DNA from: Frigidibacter sp. SD6-1
Lineage (GTDB): Bacteria > Pseudomonadota > Alphaproteobacteria > Rhodobacterales > Rhodobacteraceae
Length of the DNA: 64,000 nucleotides
NCBI RefSeq assembly: GCF_030143255.1
Contig: NZ_JARJNR010000007.1
Span: forward strand, 1-64,000
Direction: 5' to 3'
The notes beneath the pieces were generated by a model that was not told where the DNA came from, made no database searches, and saw only the letters and a list, made by a program, of their open reading frames with translations. A program made the translations under genes and the position numbers. Shown piece after piece: positions 17,061-26,221 of this stretch (positions are counted from its first letter, which is position 1; each line of letters opens with the position of its first letter).

Positions 17061-17267
17061 ATGTCGCGATCGCGAAAACTCGCCTGCCTCACGCTGGCCG
17101 CGCTGCTGGGCGCCGGGCAGGCCGTCGCCGAACAAAGCTGCAGCACCTGGATGGATCAGGGCGACGGAACCTCATGGACGACCTGCGTCGATGAGAACGG
17201 CACCCAGCGCTGCTACCGGGTCAACAACACGCCGGGCAGCACGGTCTTCGAGGTCAGCTGCGCGTAG
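17061..17267 (+). CDS. Small secreted cysteine-containing protein
   Basis: A 68-residue protein with a signal peptide (about 1-22, ending GQAVA). The 46-residue mature part has four cysteines ('QSCSTW', 'TTCVDENG', 'RCYRVN', 'VSCA'), likely two disulfides in the periplasm. An AAGGGGGAGAA ribosome site precedes the ATG at 17061. I recognise no family function. It stands alone, closed by the hairpin at 17290-17313. Confidence 0.75.
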   Translation: MSRSRKLACLTLAALLGAGQAVAEQSCSTWMDQGDGTSWTTCVDENGTQRCYRVNNTPGSTVFEVSCA

Positions 17268-17289
17268 CCACGGCGGCAGGCGATAAAGA

Positions 17290-17313
17290 CCCCGCCGTAT
17301 CGCTACGGCGGGG
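17290..17313. terminator. Hairpin between convergent genes
   Basis: CCCCGCCGTA (17290-17299), loop TCGC, TACGGCGGGG (17304-17313): a perfect 10-bp stem between the small secreted protein gene and the ccrM stop. There is no T-run, so it may act in both directions with help from other factors. Confidence 0.65.
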
Positions 17314-17375
17314 CAAGGTATGTGCCGTGGTTCAGGCCACAGGCACCGGCGGTAACTTTGAAATCAGTTTGATAT

Positions 17376-18580
<1,205 letters not shown>

Positions 18581-18582
<2 letters not shown>

Positions 18583-19216
18583 AAGCACTTATGATTTCTG
18601 CTTGATACAAGATATTGTGGACGGGCTTGAACGAACGCCTATGGTGTGGGGTCACACCAAGATTTCGAAGCGCTGCCAGATGGTCCTTGGTCGGGTAACC
18701 GGCGTTCTTCGCCCAGCCGTAGCCGGGGTGCTGTTGCGCCAAATCCACCATGATCCGGTCGCGCGTCACCTTGGCCACGATCGAGGCCGCCGCGACCGAC
18801 ATGGACCGGGCATCGCCCCTCACGATCGCATCGGCCGACAGCGCCAGGCCGCGCGGCAGCAGGTTGCCGTCGATCAGGCAGTGGTCGGGCGCGCGCGGCA
18901 GCGCTTCTATCGCGCGGACCATCGCCAGATGACTGGCGCGCAGGATGTTCAGTGTGTCGATCTCCTCGACCGAGGCGAGGCCGACGCCAACCTCCGCCTC
19001 GGCGCGGATCGCGGCATAGAGGGCCTCGCGCCGCCGCTCGCTCAGTTTCTTGGAATCGTTCAGTCCTTGCGGCAGACGGGCAGGATCAAGGATCACCGCC
19101 GCCGCGACCACCGGACCGCAGAGGGGCCCGCGCCCGGCTTCGTCGACGCCAGCAACGAGAGTGAAACCGCGCACCATCGCGGCTTTTTCGAAGGAAAGAT
19201 CGGGACGCTCTGCCAT
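18581..19216 (-). CDS. rnhB: Ribonuclease HII
   Basis: A 211-residue RNase HII, which removes ribonucleotides and RNA primers from DNA. The acidic active site is seen in '[18 protein letters not shown]' (Asp and Glu), '[11 protein letters not shown]' and '[11 protein letters not shown]'-type segments, with '[14 protein letters not shown]' and '[15 protein letters not shown]'. The C-terminus 'HHRRSFKPV' is typical. Full length. Same strand as ccrM, 80 bp upstream. Its stop codon overlaps the outermost GANTC site. Confidence 0.94.
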
Positions 19217-19254
19217 GCCTTCCCTTCGCCGCTTGCACGGGTGAAGGCAAGAAG

Positions 19255-19282
19255 AAAGGCGGGTGAGGCAACACCCGCCTTT
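19255..19282 (-). terminator. Intrinsic terminator downstream of the 148-residue secreted protein
   Basis: AAAGGCGGGTG (19255-19265), a 6-nt loop, CACCCGCCTTT (19272-19282): a perfect 11-bp stem. On the minus strand it is followed by CTTCTT, a T-rich tail. It separates the minus-strand secreted-protein gene from rnhB. Confidence 0.7.
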
Positions 19283-19386
19283 CAGGACCCCGAATGACAG
19301 GGGATGTTCCGGGGTCTCTGCTCGATATCGCCCCTGTTTGGAATTTCACGCGGTAAAAGCCCGAAGGCGCACTCGATAATTACTCG

Positions 19387-19833
19387 TCAGTAACGGGCCT
19401 GTTCGATGCGATAGCCGTTCTCGCGCAGGCACTGCGGTCCGTAGACGGTACGGGTGCCGACGCTGGTGCGGATATCGAAGCTGCATTCGGCGGGCACCTT
19501 CCGGGCCAGTCCGAATTCCTTGAGGCAGCGCGCCGAGACGACCTCGCGCAGGCGACCACCGATAGTCACGTCCATCACGCATTCGGACGGAATGTAATGG
19601 GCCTTCTTCCGTTTCCAGCTGTCCGGTTTCTGCCAGGGATCGCCTTCTGGATAGGGGCTGCGCGCGACCGGCGCGGTCTTCTTGTTCTTGTTGATCTCGT
19701 TGATCAGAAGGCCGACGGCGGCCGCGCCGAGGAGGAGCTTCAGCACATCCTTGTCCTCGGCCCGGGCCGGCGCGGCCATGCCGGAAAGCGCGACGGCGGC
19801 GGCGGCGGCGAGGCTGATCATCTGGCGTTTCAT
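19387..19833 (-). CDS. Secreted protein of unknown function
   Basis: A 148-residue protein with a signal peptide (about 1-25, ending PARA). A hydrophobic Ala/Gly/Leu stretch follows (LKLLLGAAAVGLLINEI), then a Lys-rich linker and a C-terminal domain with four cysteines in two similar halves: 'ECVMDVTIGGRLREVVSARCLKEF' and 'ECSFDIRTSVGTRTVYGPQCLREN'. The internal repeat suggests a duplicated small disulfide-bonded fold. No family function recognised. Divergent from the 85-residue secreted protein at 20050, with an inverted repeat between them. Confidence 0.75.
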   Translation of the reverse strand: MKRQMISLAAAAAVALSGMAAPARAEDKDVLKLLLGAAAVGLLINEINKNKKTAPVARSPYPEGDPWQKPDSWKRKKAHYIPSECVMDVTIGGRLREVVSARCLKEFGLARKVPAECSFDIRTSVGTRTVYGPQCLRENGYRIEQARY

Positions 19834-20007
19834 CGGCGTTTCCTTTCGTCTCGTTGCGCGTCGCCCATCGGCGTCGCATCGACCGGGGCATCGACCGGGC
19901 GCCCTTGGTCGGCGCCGTTGCCAGAAACGTGTGCCGGGCTGGCCAGTGAAGGCAATAACGCCGCCCGGCTATCGGATAACCGGCAGGGCCGACAGGGTGG
20001 GACGGCT

Positions 20008-20024
20008 TTGCTATTGCATAGCAA
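20008..20024. promoter_or_regulatory. Perfect inverted repeat, possible operator
   Basis: TTGCTAT and ATAGCAA are separated by TGC in the divergent gap between two secreted-protein genes, 26 bp before the ATG at 20050. The symmetry suggests a regulator-binding site. No regulator is adjacent, except possibly the membrane winged-helix protein at 20354. Confidence 0.35.
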
Positions 20025-20049
20025 GGGGCGAAGAGGCAGGTTTCCGACC

Positions 20050-20307
20050 ATGAAAGCCCTGATGCAAACCGTGCGCGCCCTTCTTTTAGCGCTTCCGCTG
20101 CTGGCCCTGACCGGCGGTGCGGCGCTTGCCGACTGCACGGTGAAATACAAGGCCAAGCAGGATAATCCGCTGAAGCTTCAGGCCGGTCAGACGACCCTGC
20201 CAGACGCCGCCTGCGGGTCGAAGGAGGCCGCCGCCGCCGCGCTGGCGCCGATCCTGGCACAGCAGGGCTGGACGCTTCTGGCCATTACCGCCATTCTCCC
20301 CGGTTAA
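20050..20307 (+). CDS. Small secreted protein of unknown function
   Basis: An 85-residue protein with a signal peptide (about 1-28, ending ALA before DCTVKYK). The mature part is about 57 residues with two cysteines (DCTV, DAACGS), likely one disulfide, and a basic central stretch (KAKQDNPLKL). No family function recognised. It lies 46 bp before the TTG-started membrane winged-helix gene and probably shares its transcript. Confidence 0.65.
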   Translation: MKALMQTVRALLLALPLLALTGGAALADCTVKYKAKQDNPLKLQAGQTTLPDAACGSKEAAAAALAPILAQQGWTLLAITAILPG

Positions 20308-20353
20308 GGGCAACGCTGCCTGCGGCTCGGGGAAGACAGGTGGGGAAGACGGC

Positions 20354-21058
20354 TTGAACGAATCCGTGACGATTGCAAAGGATGTGCTCCGGTCCGGCAA
20401 CCGCGTGCTGGTATGGGGCATCGCGGCCATTGTCGTGATCCTGCTGGTGGCGGCGATCCTGCTTTTCGCTTCGCTGCCCGACGCCAATGCCTTCAACACG
20501 CGCGTTGAACAGATTTTCGTCCAGAACGACGCGCTGACGACCGGCGACCAGATCAGGCTTCTGGAAATACTCGCCCAGTCCGGCACCGCCTTTTCCGAAG
20601 TGCTGACCAGCTACCGGATGATCATCTTCGTGCTTCTGGTCTTTTCGACCGCGATGCTGATCGCGGCTTTGGTGTTCCTCGTCATGATCCTCGCCCTGAA
20701 CCGGCGGATGGAGACGATCCAGAAACAGGGTATTCAGGTCGCCTCGCTTCTGATCAGCCGGGGCGAGAATGCGGTGGTCCTGAACGATATGGAATTCAAG
20801 CTGACCGAGGCGGCGATCGAGACGCTCTCGGTCCTCGCCGAGGCGCGGCTTGATGACGATATCCTGACCGGGGCGCAGATCGAATCGGTGATCTCGGGCA
20901 AGCGCGAGGCCGATTGCGACGAGGCGGCGGGCGCCATGCGGATCAAGCGGCTGAGGGATGCGCTGGGCAACCAGATGGTATCGGAACTTCTGGTCAAGAA
21001 CATCGCGCGGCGCGGCTATACGCTTGCCGTCAACAAGGATGCGATACGGATGATCTGA
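20354..21058 (+). CDS. Two-pass membrane protein with a C-terminal OmpR-type winged-helix domain
   Basis: A 234-residue protein starting with TTG after GGGGAAG. It has a short cytoplasmic N-terminus, TM1 at about 18-41, a small periplasmic segment (42-87), and TM2 at about 88-115. A C-terminal domain at about 141-227 is laid out like the OmpR/PhoB effector domain: 'LNDMEFKLTEAAIETLSVLAE', then a recognition-helix-like 'AMRIKRLRDALGNQMV', then the wing 'ELLVKNIARRGYTLAV'. It resembles an inverted ToxR-type membrane regulator. It may bind DNA or serve as a protein-protein module; sequence alone does not decide. Followed directly by repeat copy A. Confidence 0.7.
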   Translation: MNESVTIAKDVLRSGNRVLVWGIAAIVVILLVAAILLFASLPDANAFNTRVEQIFVQNDALTTGDQIRLLEILAQSGTAFSEVLTSYRMIIFVLLVFSTAMLIAALVFLVMILALNRRMETIQKQGIQVASLLISRGENAVVLNDMEFKLTEAAIETLSVLAEARLDDDILTGAQIESVISGKREADCDEAAGAMRIKRLRDALGNQMVSELLVKNIARRGYTLAVNKDAIRMI

Positions 21059-21061
21059 CGC

Positions 21062-21133
21062 GGCCTCCTCGGGCACTTCGTTTCTCGTCGGGCCCCCCTG
21101 CGAGGAGTGCATGAAATGCTCGACGAGCGCCTG
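21062..21133 (+). repeat. Structured dispersed repeat, copy A
   Basis: This begins 3 nt after the stop of the membrane winged-helix gene with GGCCTCCTCGGGCACTTCG. It aligns across about 73 nt with the minus-strand sequence 62171-62099 (copy B), sharing GCCTCCTCG, CTTCG and TTCTCGTCGGGCC. Possible helices are GCACT (21073-21077) with AGTGC (21106-21110), and GCAT (21109-21112)-GAA-ATGC (21116-21119). These share two bases and so would compete. Copy B preserves both pairings with different bases. Function unknown. Confidence 0.7.
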
Positions 21134-21150
21134 CTTCGCGGGCGCTGCAC

Positions 21151-21179
21151 TTGCGTCACCCGCCCCCCCGCCCTATAGG
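21151..21179 (+). promoter_or_regulatory. Putative sigma-70-type promoter of nspC
   Basis: TTGCGT (21151-21156), a 17-nt spacer, and TATAGG (21174-21179) lie 29-57 bp before the nspC start and just downstream of repeat copy A. The same CCTATAGG core follows copy B ahead of rlmN. Assigned from spacing and consensus only. Confidence 0.45.
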
Positions 21180-21207
21180 GGCGCTTCCGCTGCCGGTGGG
21201 GGGAAAG

Positions 21208-22302
21208 ATGATCCAGACGCCCTTCTATCTGATCGACAAGGCGAAACTTCTTCGCAACATGGAAATCATCGACCGGCTGCGCGCGGGCTCGGGAGCGAAG
21301 GCGCTTCTGGCGCTGAAATGTTTCGCCACCTGGTCGGTATTCGACCTGATGCGCGACCACATGGACGGCACGACCTCGTCGTCCTTGTTCGAGTTGCGGC
21401 TGGGGCGGGAGAGATTCGGCAAGGAAACCCACGCCTATTCGGTCGCCTGGGCCGATCACGAGATCGCCGAGGCGGTGGGCTATGCCGACAAGATCATCTT
21501 CAACTCGATCGGCCAGCTTGAGCGGTTCGACAATCATTCCGCCGGGATCGCGCGGGGGCTCAGGCTCAACCCGCGCTTCTCGACCTCGGGCTTCGACCTC
21601 GCCGACCCGGCGCGGCCCTTCTCTCGTCTCGGCGAATGGGACGCGGGCAGGATCGCCCGCGTGATCGACCGGATTTCCGGCTTCATGATCCATTACAATT
21701 GCGAGAATGCCGATTTCGACCTTTTCGACCGGCAGCTGACGCGGATCGAGGAAGAATTCGGCGCGCTCCTGTCCCGCGTCAAATGGGTCAGCCTCGGCGG
21801 CGGCATCCACTTTACCGGCGAGTTCTATCCCGTTGATGCCCTTGCCGCGCGGCTGAAGCGTTTCAGCGAGCGGTTCGGCGTGCAGGTCTATCTGGAACCC
21901 GGCGAAGCGGCGATCACCAATTCGACCTCGCTGGAGGTGACGGTCCTCGACCTTCTCAACAACGGCAAGGACCTGGCTGTCGTGGACAGTTCGATCGAGG
22001 CGCATATGCTCGACCTCCTGATCTACCGGCAAGAGGCGAAGCTGCCGCAGGCGGGCGACCACGCCTATCAGATCTGCGGCAAGTCCTGTCTGGCCGGGGA
22101 CATTTTCGGTGAGGCGCGGTTCGAACGGCCGCTGAACGTGGGTGACCGGATCTCGGTCGCGGACGCGGCCGGTTACACGATGGTCAAGAAGAACTGGTTC
22201 AACGGCGTGGGCATGCCATCCATTGTCATCCGCGAACTGGACGGGTCCGAACGGCTCGTCCGCCAATTCGGCTACGAGGACTACGCCTCCAGCCTGTCAT
22301 GA
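21208..22302 (+). CDS. nspC: Carboxynorspermidine/carboxyspermidine decarboxylase
   Basis: A 364-residue alanine-racemase-fold PLP decarboxylase. The PLP lysine is in 'LLALKCFATWSVF' (near residue 35), followed by 'GTTSSSLFELRLG', 'HYNCENADFDLFD', 'WVSLGGGIHFTGEFYPVD', 'LEPGEAAITNSTSLEV' and the decarboxylase motif 'CGKSCLAGDIFGE'. It produces norspermidine or spermidine from the carboxy form made by the next gene's product. This is the alternative polyamine route of Vibrio and many alphaproteobacteria. The start at 21208 follows GGGGGGAAAG. It forms an operon with the dehydrogenase 51 bp downstream. Confidence 0.93.
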   Translation: MIQTPFYLIDKAKLLRNMEIIDRLRAGSGAKALLALKCFATWSVFDLMRDHMDGTTSSSLFELRLGRERFGKETHAYSVAWADHEIAEAVGYADKIIFNSIGQLERFDNHSAGIARGLRLNPRFSTSGFDLADPARPFSRLGEWDAGRIARVIDRISGFMIHYNCENADFDLFDRQLTRIEEEFGALLSRVKWVSLGGGIHFTGEFYPVDALAARLKRFSERFGVQVYLEPGEAAITNSTSLEVTVLDLLNNGKDLAVVDSSIEAHMLDLLIYRQEAKLPQAGDHAYQICGKSCLAGDIFGEARFERPLNVGDRISVADAAGYTMVKKNWFNGVGMPSIVIRELDGSERLVRQFGYEDYASSLS

Positions 22303-22353
22303 GAGGGAAACCTCTCCCCTTCCCCTGTGCCCCACGATAAGGAGACAGCCGAA

Positions 22354-23595
22354 GTGAAACGGAATGTACTGATTATTGGCGCCGGTGGCGTCGCGCAGGT
22401 CGTGGCGCACAAATGCGCGCAGAACAACGATCTTCTGGGCGACCTGCATATCGCGAGCCGCACCAGGGCCAAATGCGAGGCGATCATCGCAAGCGTCCAC
22501 GCCAAAAGCGCGATGAAGGTGCCGGGCACGTTCGAGGCCCATGCCGTCGATGCGATGGATACGGGCGCGGTGGCGGCGCTGATCCGCCGGACCGGCGCCC
22601 GGATCGTGATCAACGTCGGGAGTTCCTTCGTCAACATGACCGTGCTGCAGGCCTGCATCGACACGGGTGTCGCCTATATGGACACGGCGATCCACGAGGA
22701 CCCGGCGAAAATCTGCGAAACGCCGCCCTGGTACGGCAATTACGAATGGAAGCGTCGCGAGGCCTGCGAGAAGGCCGGGGTCACGGCGATCCTCGGCGTG
22801 GGCTTCGACCCGGGCGTCGTCAACGCCTATGCCCGGCTGGCGGCGGATGACTACCTCGACAGAGTCGACAGTATCGACATCGTCGATATCAACGCCGGAT
22901 CGCACGGGCGCTGGTTCTCCACGAACTTCGACCCCGAGATCAACTTCCGCGAATTCACCGGCACGGTCTACAGCTGGCAGGGTGGCGCGTGGCAGTCGAA
23001 CAAGATGTTCGAAGTGGGTGAGACCTTCGACCTGCCCGTCGTCGGCCCGCAGAAGGCCTACCTGACCGGCCATGACGAGGTTCATTCGCTGTCCGCACGC
23101 TTCCCGCAGGCCGACGTGCGCTTCTGGATGGGGTTCGGCGATCATTACATCAATGTCTTCACCGTCCTGAAGAACCTCGGCCTTCTCTCTGAAAAGCCGG
23201 TAAGGACCGCCGAGGGGCTGGAGGTGATCCCGCTGAAAGTGGTGAAGGCCGTCCTGCCCGACCCGGCCTCGCTCGCGCCCGATTATGTGGGCAAGACCTG
23301 CATCGGCGACATCGTGAAGGGTACGAAGGACGGCAAACCGGCCGAGGTTTTCATCTACAATGTGGCCGACCACAAGGAAGCCTATGAGGAAACCGGTTCC
23401 CAGGGCATTTCCTACACCGCAGGCGTTCCCCCCGTCGCCGCCGCGATCCTGATCGCGAACGGCACCTGGGACGTCGGCCACATGGCGAATGTCGAGGACC
23501 TCGACCCCAGACCCTTCATCACGCTCCTGAACCGGATGGGCCTGCCGACGCGCATCAAGGATGCGACCGGCGACCGGCCGGTGGATTTCGCCTAG
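22354..23595 (+). CDS. Carboxynorspermidine/carboxyspermidine dehydrogenase (saccharopine dehydrogenase family)
   Basis: A 413-residue NADPH-dependent reductase. The Rossmann motif 'VLIIGAGGVAQVVAHKCAQN' is at the N-terminus. 'GVGFDPGVVNAYARLAADDYL', 'NFREFTGTVYSWQ' and 'TAEGLEVIPLKVVKAVLPDP' are typical of the LYS1-like branch. It condenses aspartate semialdehyde with putrescine or diaminopropane to the carboxy-polyamine that NspC decarboxylates. The start is GTG at 22354, 9 nt after AAGGAG. A GTG nine codons upstream has no ribosome site. Confidence 0.92.
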   Translation: MKRNVLIIGAGGVAQVVAHKCAQNNDLLGDLHIASRTRAKCEAIIASVHAKSAMKVPGTFEAHAVDAMDTGAVAALIRRTGARIVINVGSSFVNMTVLQACIDTGVAYMDTAIHEDPAKICETPPWYGNYEWKRREACEKAGVTAILGVGFDPGVVNAYARLAADDYLDRVDSIDIVDINAGSHGRWFSTNFDPEINFREFTGTVYSWQGGAWQSNKMFEVGETFDLPVVGPQKAYLTGHDEVHSLSARFPQADVRFWMGFGDHYINVFTVLKNLGLLSEKPVRTAEGLEVIPLKVVKAVLPDPASLAPDYVGKTCIGDIVKGTKDGKPAEVFIYNVADHKEAYEETGSQGISYTAGVPPVAAAILIANGTWDVGHMANVEDLDPRPFITLLNRMGLPTRIKDATGDRPVDFA

Positions 23596-23624
23596 ACGGG
23601 CACATCCTGCTTTGGAAATCCTGA

Positions 23625-23659
23625 AGACCTGCGGGGAGGCCACGTCTCCCCGCAGGTCT
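23625..23659. terminator. Strong bidirectional terminator hairpin
   Basis: AGACCTGCGGGGAG (23625-23638), loop GCCACGT, CTCCCCGCAGGTCT (23646-23659): a perfect 14-bp stem between the plus-strand polyamine operon and the minus-strand acyltransferase. It touches the acyltransferase stop codon (23659-23661). Confidence 0.8.
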
Positions 23660-24411
23660 CAGATCAATCCGAAGCGCACCGCGAGAGAGACGGCGCCAAA
23701 CAGGATTGGCTGATGGATCAGATAGACCAGAAGCGAGTGCCTGCCCGGCAGGGTGAGCCAGTAGAAACCGCCAGCGGGCGGAACCGAGGAGTAGAACCGC
23801 GACCACAGATTCAGATGGCTCATAAGCTTTGCGGTCGCGAGCCCGGCAAGGACCGGGGCGAGCCACGGAAAGGTCGGCACATAGTCGACCGCATGAACGG
23901 GAAAGGTCGTGAGCCCCGACCAGATGAGCCACGGCGCGTCGAACTGGCCGGTCTGCAGGTAGCGGGGCGCAAGGAAAGCGGCGATGGCCGCCGCAAGGGT
24001 CACCACGACCGGCAGGCGCAGGAAGGCAAGTCCGATCACGCTCGAGAGCGCAATCGAATGCAGGATGCCGAAGAAAACGAAACTTCCGGCGCCGAACAGT
24101 TTCCACGTCCCGAAACTCACCAGCGCCGCCCCTGCCGCGATCTGGGCGAGGCGCTTGAGGAACGCCGCCCAGCGGATCCCCCGCCCATGCGCGAGCCAGA
24201 GGCCGATCCCGACGAGGAACAGGAAGGTTCCGGCCACGGCCCGGGCATAGATGGCCCAGAAGCCGGTCACCATCACCTCTGGCCCGAGCCTGCCGAAAGC
24301 GGCAAGGTCGTAACCGAAATGATAGATCGCCATGGCAACGAGCGCCGCGCTGCGGACGAGATCGAGCGCGTTGATCCGGCCCCGTGCCACGGGCGAGGCG
24401 TCAGTCGCCAT
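23659..24411 (-). CDS. DUF1624/HGSNAT-type membrane protein
   Basis: A 250-residue integral membrane protein with about seven hydrophobic segments. It starts with 'RINALDLVRSAALVAMAIYHFGYDLA', the pattern of the heparan-alpha-glucosaminide N-acetyltransferase catalytic-domain/DUF1624 family (R--ALD--R--A---M--YH). The C-terminus 'LPGRHSLLVYLIHQPILFG' is also conserved in membrane acyltransferases. It probably transfers an acyl group across or at the inner membrane; substrate unknown. The start overlaps the end of the VOC protein gene by 11 bp, so the two are coupled. Confidence 0.85.
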   Translation of the reverse strand: MATDASPVARGRINALDLVRSAALVAMAIYHFGYDLAAFGRLGPEVMVTGFWAIYARAVAGTFLFLVGIGLWLAHGRGIRWAAFLKRLAQIAAGAALVSFGTWKLFGAGSFVFFGILHSIALSSVIGLAFLRLPVVVTLAAAIAAFLAPRYLQTGQFDAPWLIWSGLTTFPVHAVDYVPTFPWLAPVLAGLATAKLMSHLNLWSRFYSSVPPAGGFYWLTLPGRHSLLVYLIHQPILFGAVSLAVRFGLI

Positions 24412-24988
24412 AGGGATCTTTCGGCCCCCGATCCTGCGACAGCGACCCTTGCCGCCGGGCGATCAGCACCTCGATCGCGTCGGCGAGGTGCACTTCCGCA
24501 ATCGCATGATCGTCCCGTTCGACCCGGATCAGATGTGCCTGATGCAGCACGTCGGCATGGGAAAAGCCGAAGGGCGGCTCGAACCGGTAGGCGGCAAGCT
24601 CGACCAGCAATCCCATCGGATCGCGGAAATAGATCGAATCCATGAAACCGCGGTCCTTCACGCCGGAATGGGAAATCCCGCGCTCGTCCAGGCGTGCCAC
24701 CGCCTGCGAGAAGGTGGCCTTCGACACGGCGAAGGCGATATGGTGCAGCCCGCCGACATGCGGCTTGCGCGGCGTCGGGTCCGCCACCCTGTCTTCGTTG
24801 GTGAAGACGGTGATCAGACGCCCGTCGCCCGGATCGAAGTAGAGATGCCCCTCGCCCGGATTGTCGAGGTTCGGTTGGTCGAAGACGAAGGGCATGCCCA
24901 GCACGCCTTCCCAGAAACCGATCGATGTTTGCCGGTCGGCACCGAGAAGCGTGATATGGTGAACCGCCTGAACCTGGATCTTGCGCAT
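24401..24988 (-). CDS. VOC-family (glyoxalase/extradiol dioxygenase-like) protein
   Basis: A 195-residue vicinal-oxygen-chelate protein with two beta-alpha-beta-beta-beta modules: 'VQAVHHITLLGADRQTSIGFWEGVLGMPFVF' and 'VGGLHHIAFAVSKATFSQAVARL'. Candidate metal ligands are His in 'VHHITLL', His in 'LHHIAFAV' and Glu in 'PMGLLVELAAY'. Ring-cleaving dioxygenase activity is suggested by family resemblance; the substrate is unknown. It is the first gene of a two-gene minus-strand unit with the DUF1624 protein and lies next to tRNA-Arg. Confidence 0.85.
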   Translation of the reverse strand: MRKIQVQAVHHITLLGADRQTSIGFWEGVLGMPFVFDQPNLDNPGEGHLYFDPGDGRLITVFTNEDRVADPTPRKPHVGGLHHIAFAVSKATFSQAVARLDERGISHSGVKDRGFMDSIYFRDPMGLLVELAAYRFEPPFGFSHADVLHQAHLIRVERDDHAIAEVHLADAIEVLIARRQGSLSQDRGPKDPYGD

Positions 24989-25010
24989 CTCCGCCCCCGT
25001 AGCGCCGGAC

Positions 25011-25086
25011 TGGCGGCCCCGACAGGATTCGAACCTGTGACCTACCGCTTAGGAGGCGGTCGCTCTATCCCCTGAGCTACGGGGCC
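25011..25086 (-). tRNA. tRNA-Arg (anticodon CCT)
   Basis: On the minus strand from 25086: acceptor GGCCCCG pairs with CGGGGCC, D-arm GCTC-AGGGGATA-GAGC, anticodon arm ACCGC-CTCCTAA-GCGGT with anticodon CCT (reads AGG), and T-arm CAGG-TTCGAAT-CCTG. The 3' end is encoded as CCA (25013-25011). 76 nt, all stems paired. No integrase or attachment-site repeat was seen next to it. Confidence 0.96.
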
Positions 25087-25255
25087 GCGATGACCCGACG
25101 GCGCCGGCCGGTTCGTCATCTCCATCGTGGATAGGCTTTGGCAGCCCTGAATGCAAGCGCCGGGCGGGGCGGCGGCTTTTCTTCGCGCGGGCGGGGTTTC
25201 TTTACCGGTTCTTAGCCCTGCGCACCGATCCTGTCGCCAGCCGAACGGAGGTGCC

Positions 25256-26095
25256 ATGAACCAGCCGGTAGAAACGCGCCGCGCGCCGGTCGAACCGGCC
25301 GACGCCAGCCCCCTCGACGCCGCCGTGACCAGCCGCGACCGCGAAGTCATGGCCATGGTCCGCAAGGCGCTTGAGCGCAAGGATGTGATGCTGGCCTTCC
25401 AGCCGGTGATCAGCATCGCGCGCCCCGACCGGCCGGCCTTCTACGAAGGCTTCATCCGGCTTCTGGACGAAACAAGGCGAATCATCCCCGCCCGCGATTT
25501 CATGGGATCGGTCGAGACGAGCGAGATCGGCCGGATCATCGATTGCCTGTCGCTGGAAATGGGCCTGCAGGCACTTGCCCGCGCGCCCGACCTCCGGATG
25601 GCGATCAACATGTCGGCCCGCTCGATCGCCTACCCCGGCTGGACGCGGACGCTGAGGCGCGGCCTGAAGGCCTGCCCGACGGCGGCGGAACGGCTGATCT
25701 TGGAGATTTCCGAGGAATCGGTGATGGTGATGCCCGACATCGTCGCCGTCTTCATGAAGGAGCTGCAGAAACAGGGCATCTCCTTCGCTCTCGACGATTT
25801 CGGCGCGGGCATGACGAGTTTCAAATATCTCAAGCAGTTGCTCTTCGATTTCATCAAGATCGACGGCCAGTTCATTCGCGGGATCGCCGACAATGCCGAC
25901 AATCAGTGCATGGCGCGCGCGCTCCTGGCCGTGGCGCGGGAGTTCGACATGTTCGCCGTGGCGGAATCGGTCGAAAGCGCGCGCGATGCCGACTGCCTGG
26001 CGGCAATGGGCATGCCTTGCCTGCAGGGCTATTACTTCGGCGCGCCGTCGGTGACCCCGCCCTGGAAGGCGGAGAAACAGAAGAAAAGCGCCTGA
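25256..26095 (+). CDS. EAL-domain protein, probable c-di-GMP phosphodiesterase
   Basis: A 279-residue stand-alone EAL domain. The name-giving motif reads EGF ('FYEGFIRLLD') rather than EAL but keeps its metal-binding Glu. Other catalytic positions are present: Asn in 'INMSARS', Glu in 'LEISEES', the double Asp in 'LDDFGAGMTSF', Lys in 'FIKIDGQFI', Glu in 'VAESVES', and the terminal 'LQGYYFGAPS'. It would cleave c-di-GMP to pGpG; reduced activity or a binding role is possible. No GGDEF or sensor domain is attached. The start at 25256 follows GGAGG. Confidence 0.88.
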   Translation: MNQPVETRRAPVEPADASPLDAAVTSRDREVMAMVRKALERKDVMLAFQPVISIARPDRPAFYEGFIRLLDETRRIIPARDFMGSVETSEIGRIIDCLSLEMGLQALARAPDLRMAINMSARSIAYPGWTRTLRRGLKACPTAAERLILEISEESVMVMPDIVAVFMKELQKQGISFALDDFGAGMTSFKYLKQLLFDFIKIDGQFIRGIADNADNQCMARALLAVAREFDMFAVAESVESARDADCLAAMGMPCLQGYYFGAPSVTPPWKAEKQKKSA

Positions 26096-26221
26096 GGTCG
26101 CAATCGGTCATTTTGCGACTGCGAAATACTTGACGCACCGGCGGCATTGGTCATGCTGCAGGGCGGCAAGGGGGATGCGCCGGGGTGTCGGCCGCCCATA
26201 TCGCAGAGCAAAGGATAGAGC

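Noticed and set aside
25011-25086. tRNA-Arg as an integration site for a mobile element
   Set aside because: No integrase, direct repeat of the tRNA 3' end or foreign-looking block lies on either side; both flanks are ordinary genes.
25256-26095. Degenerate, inactive EAL domain
   Set aside because: Although the motif reads EGF, the metal-binding Glu, DDFGAG, IKID and later Glu positions are present, so inactivity is not supported.
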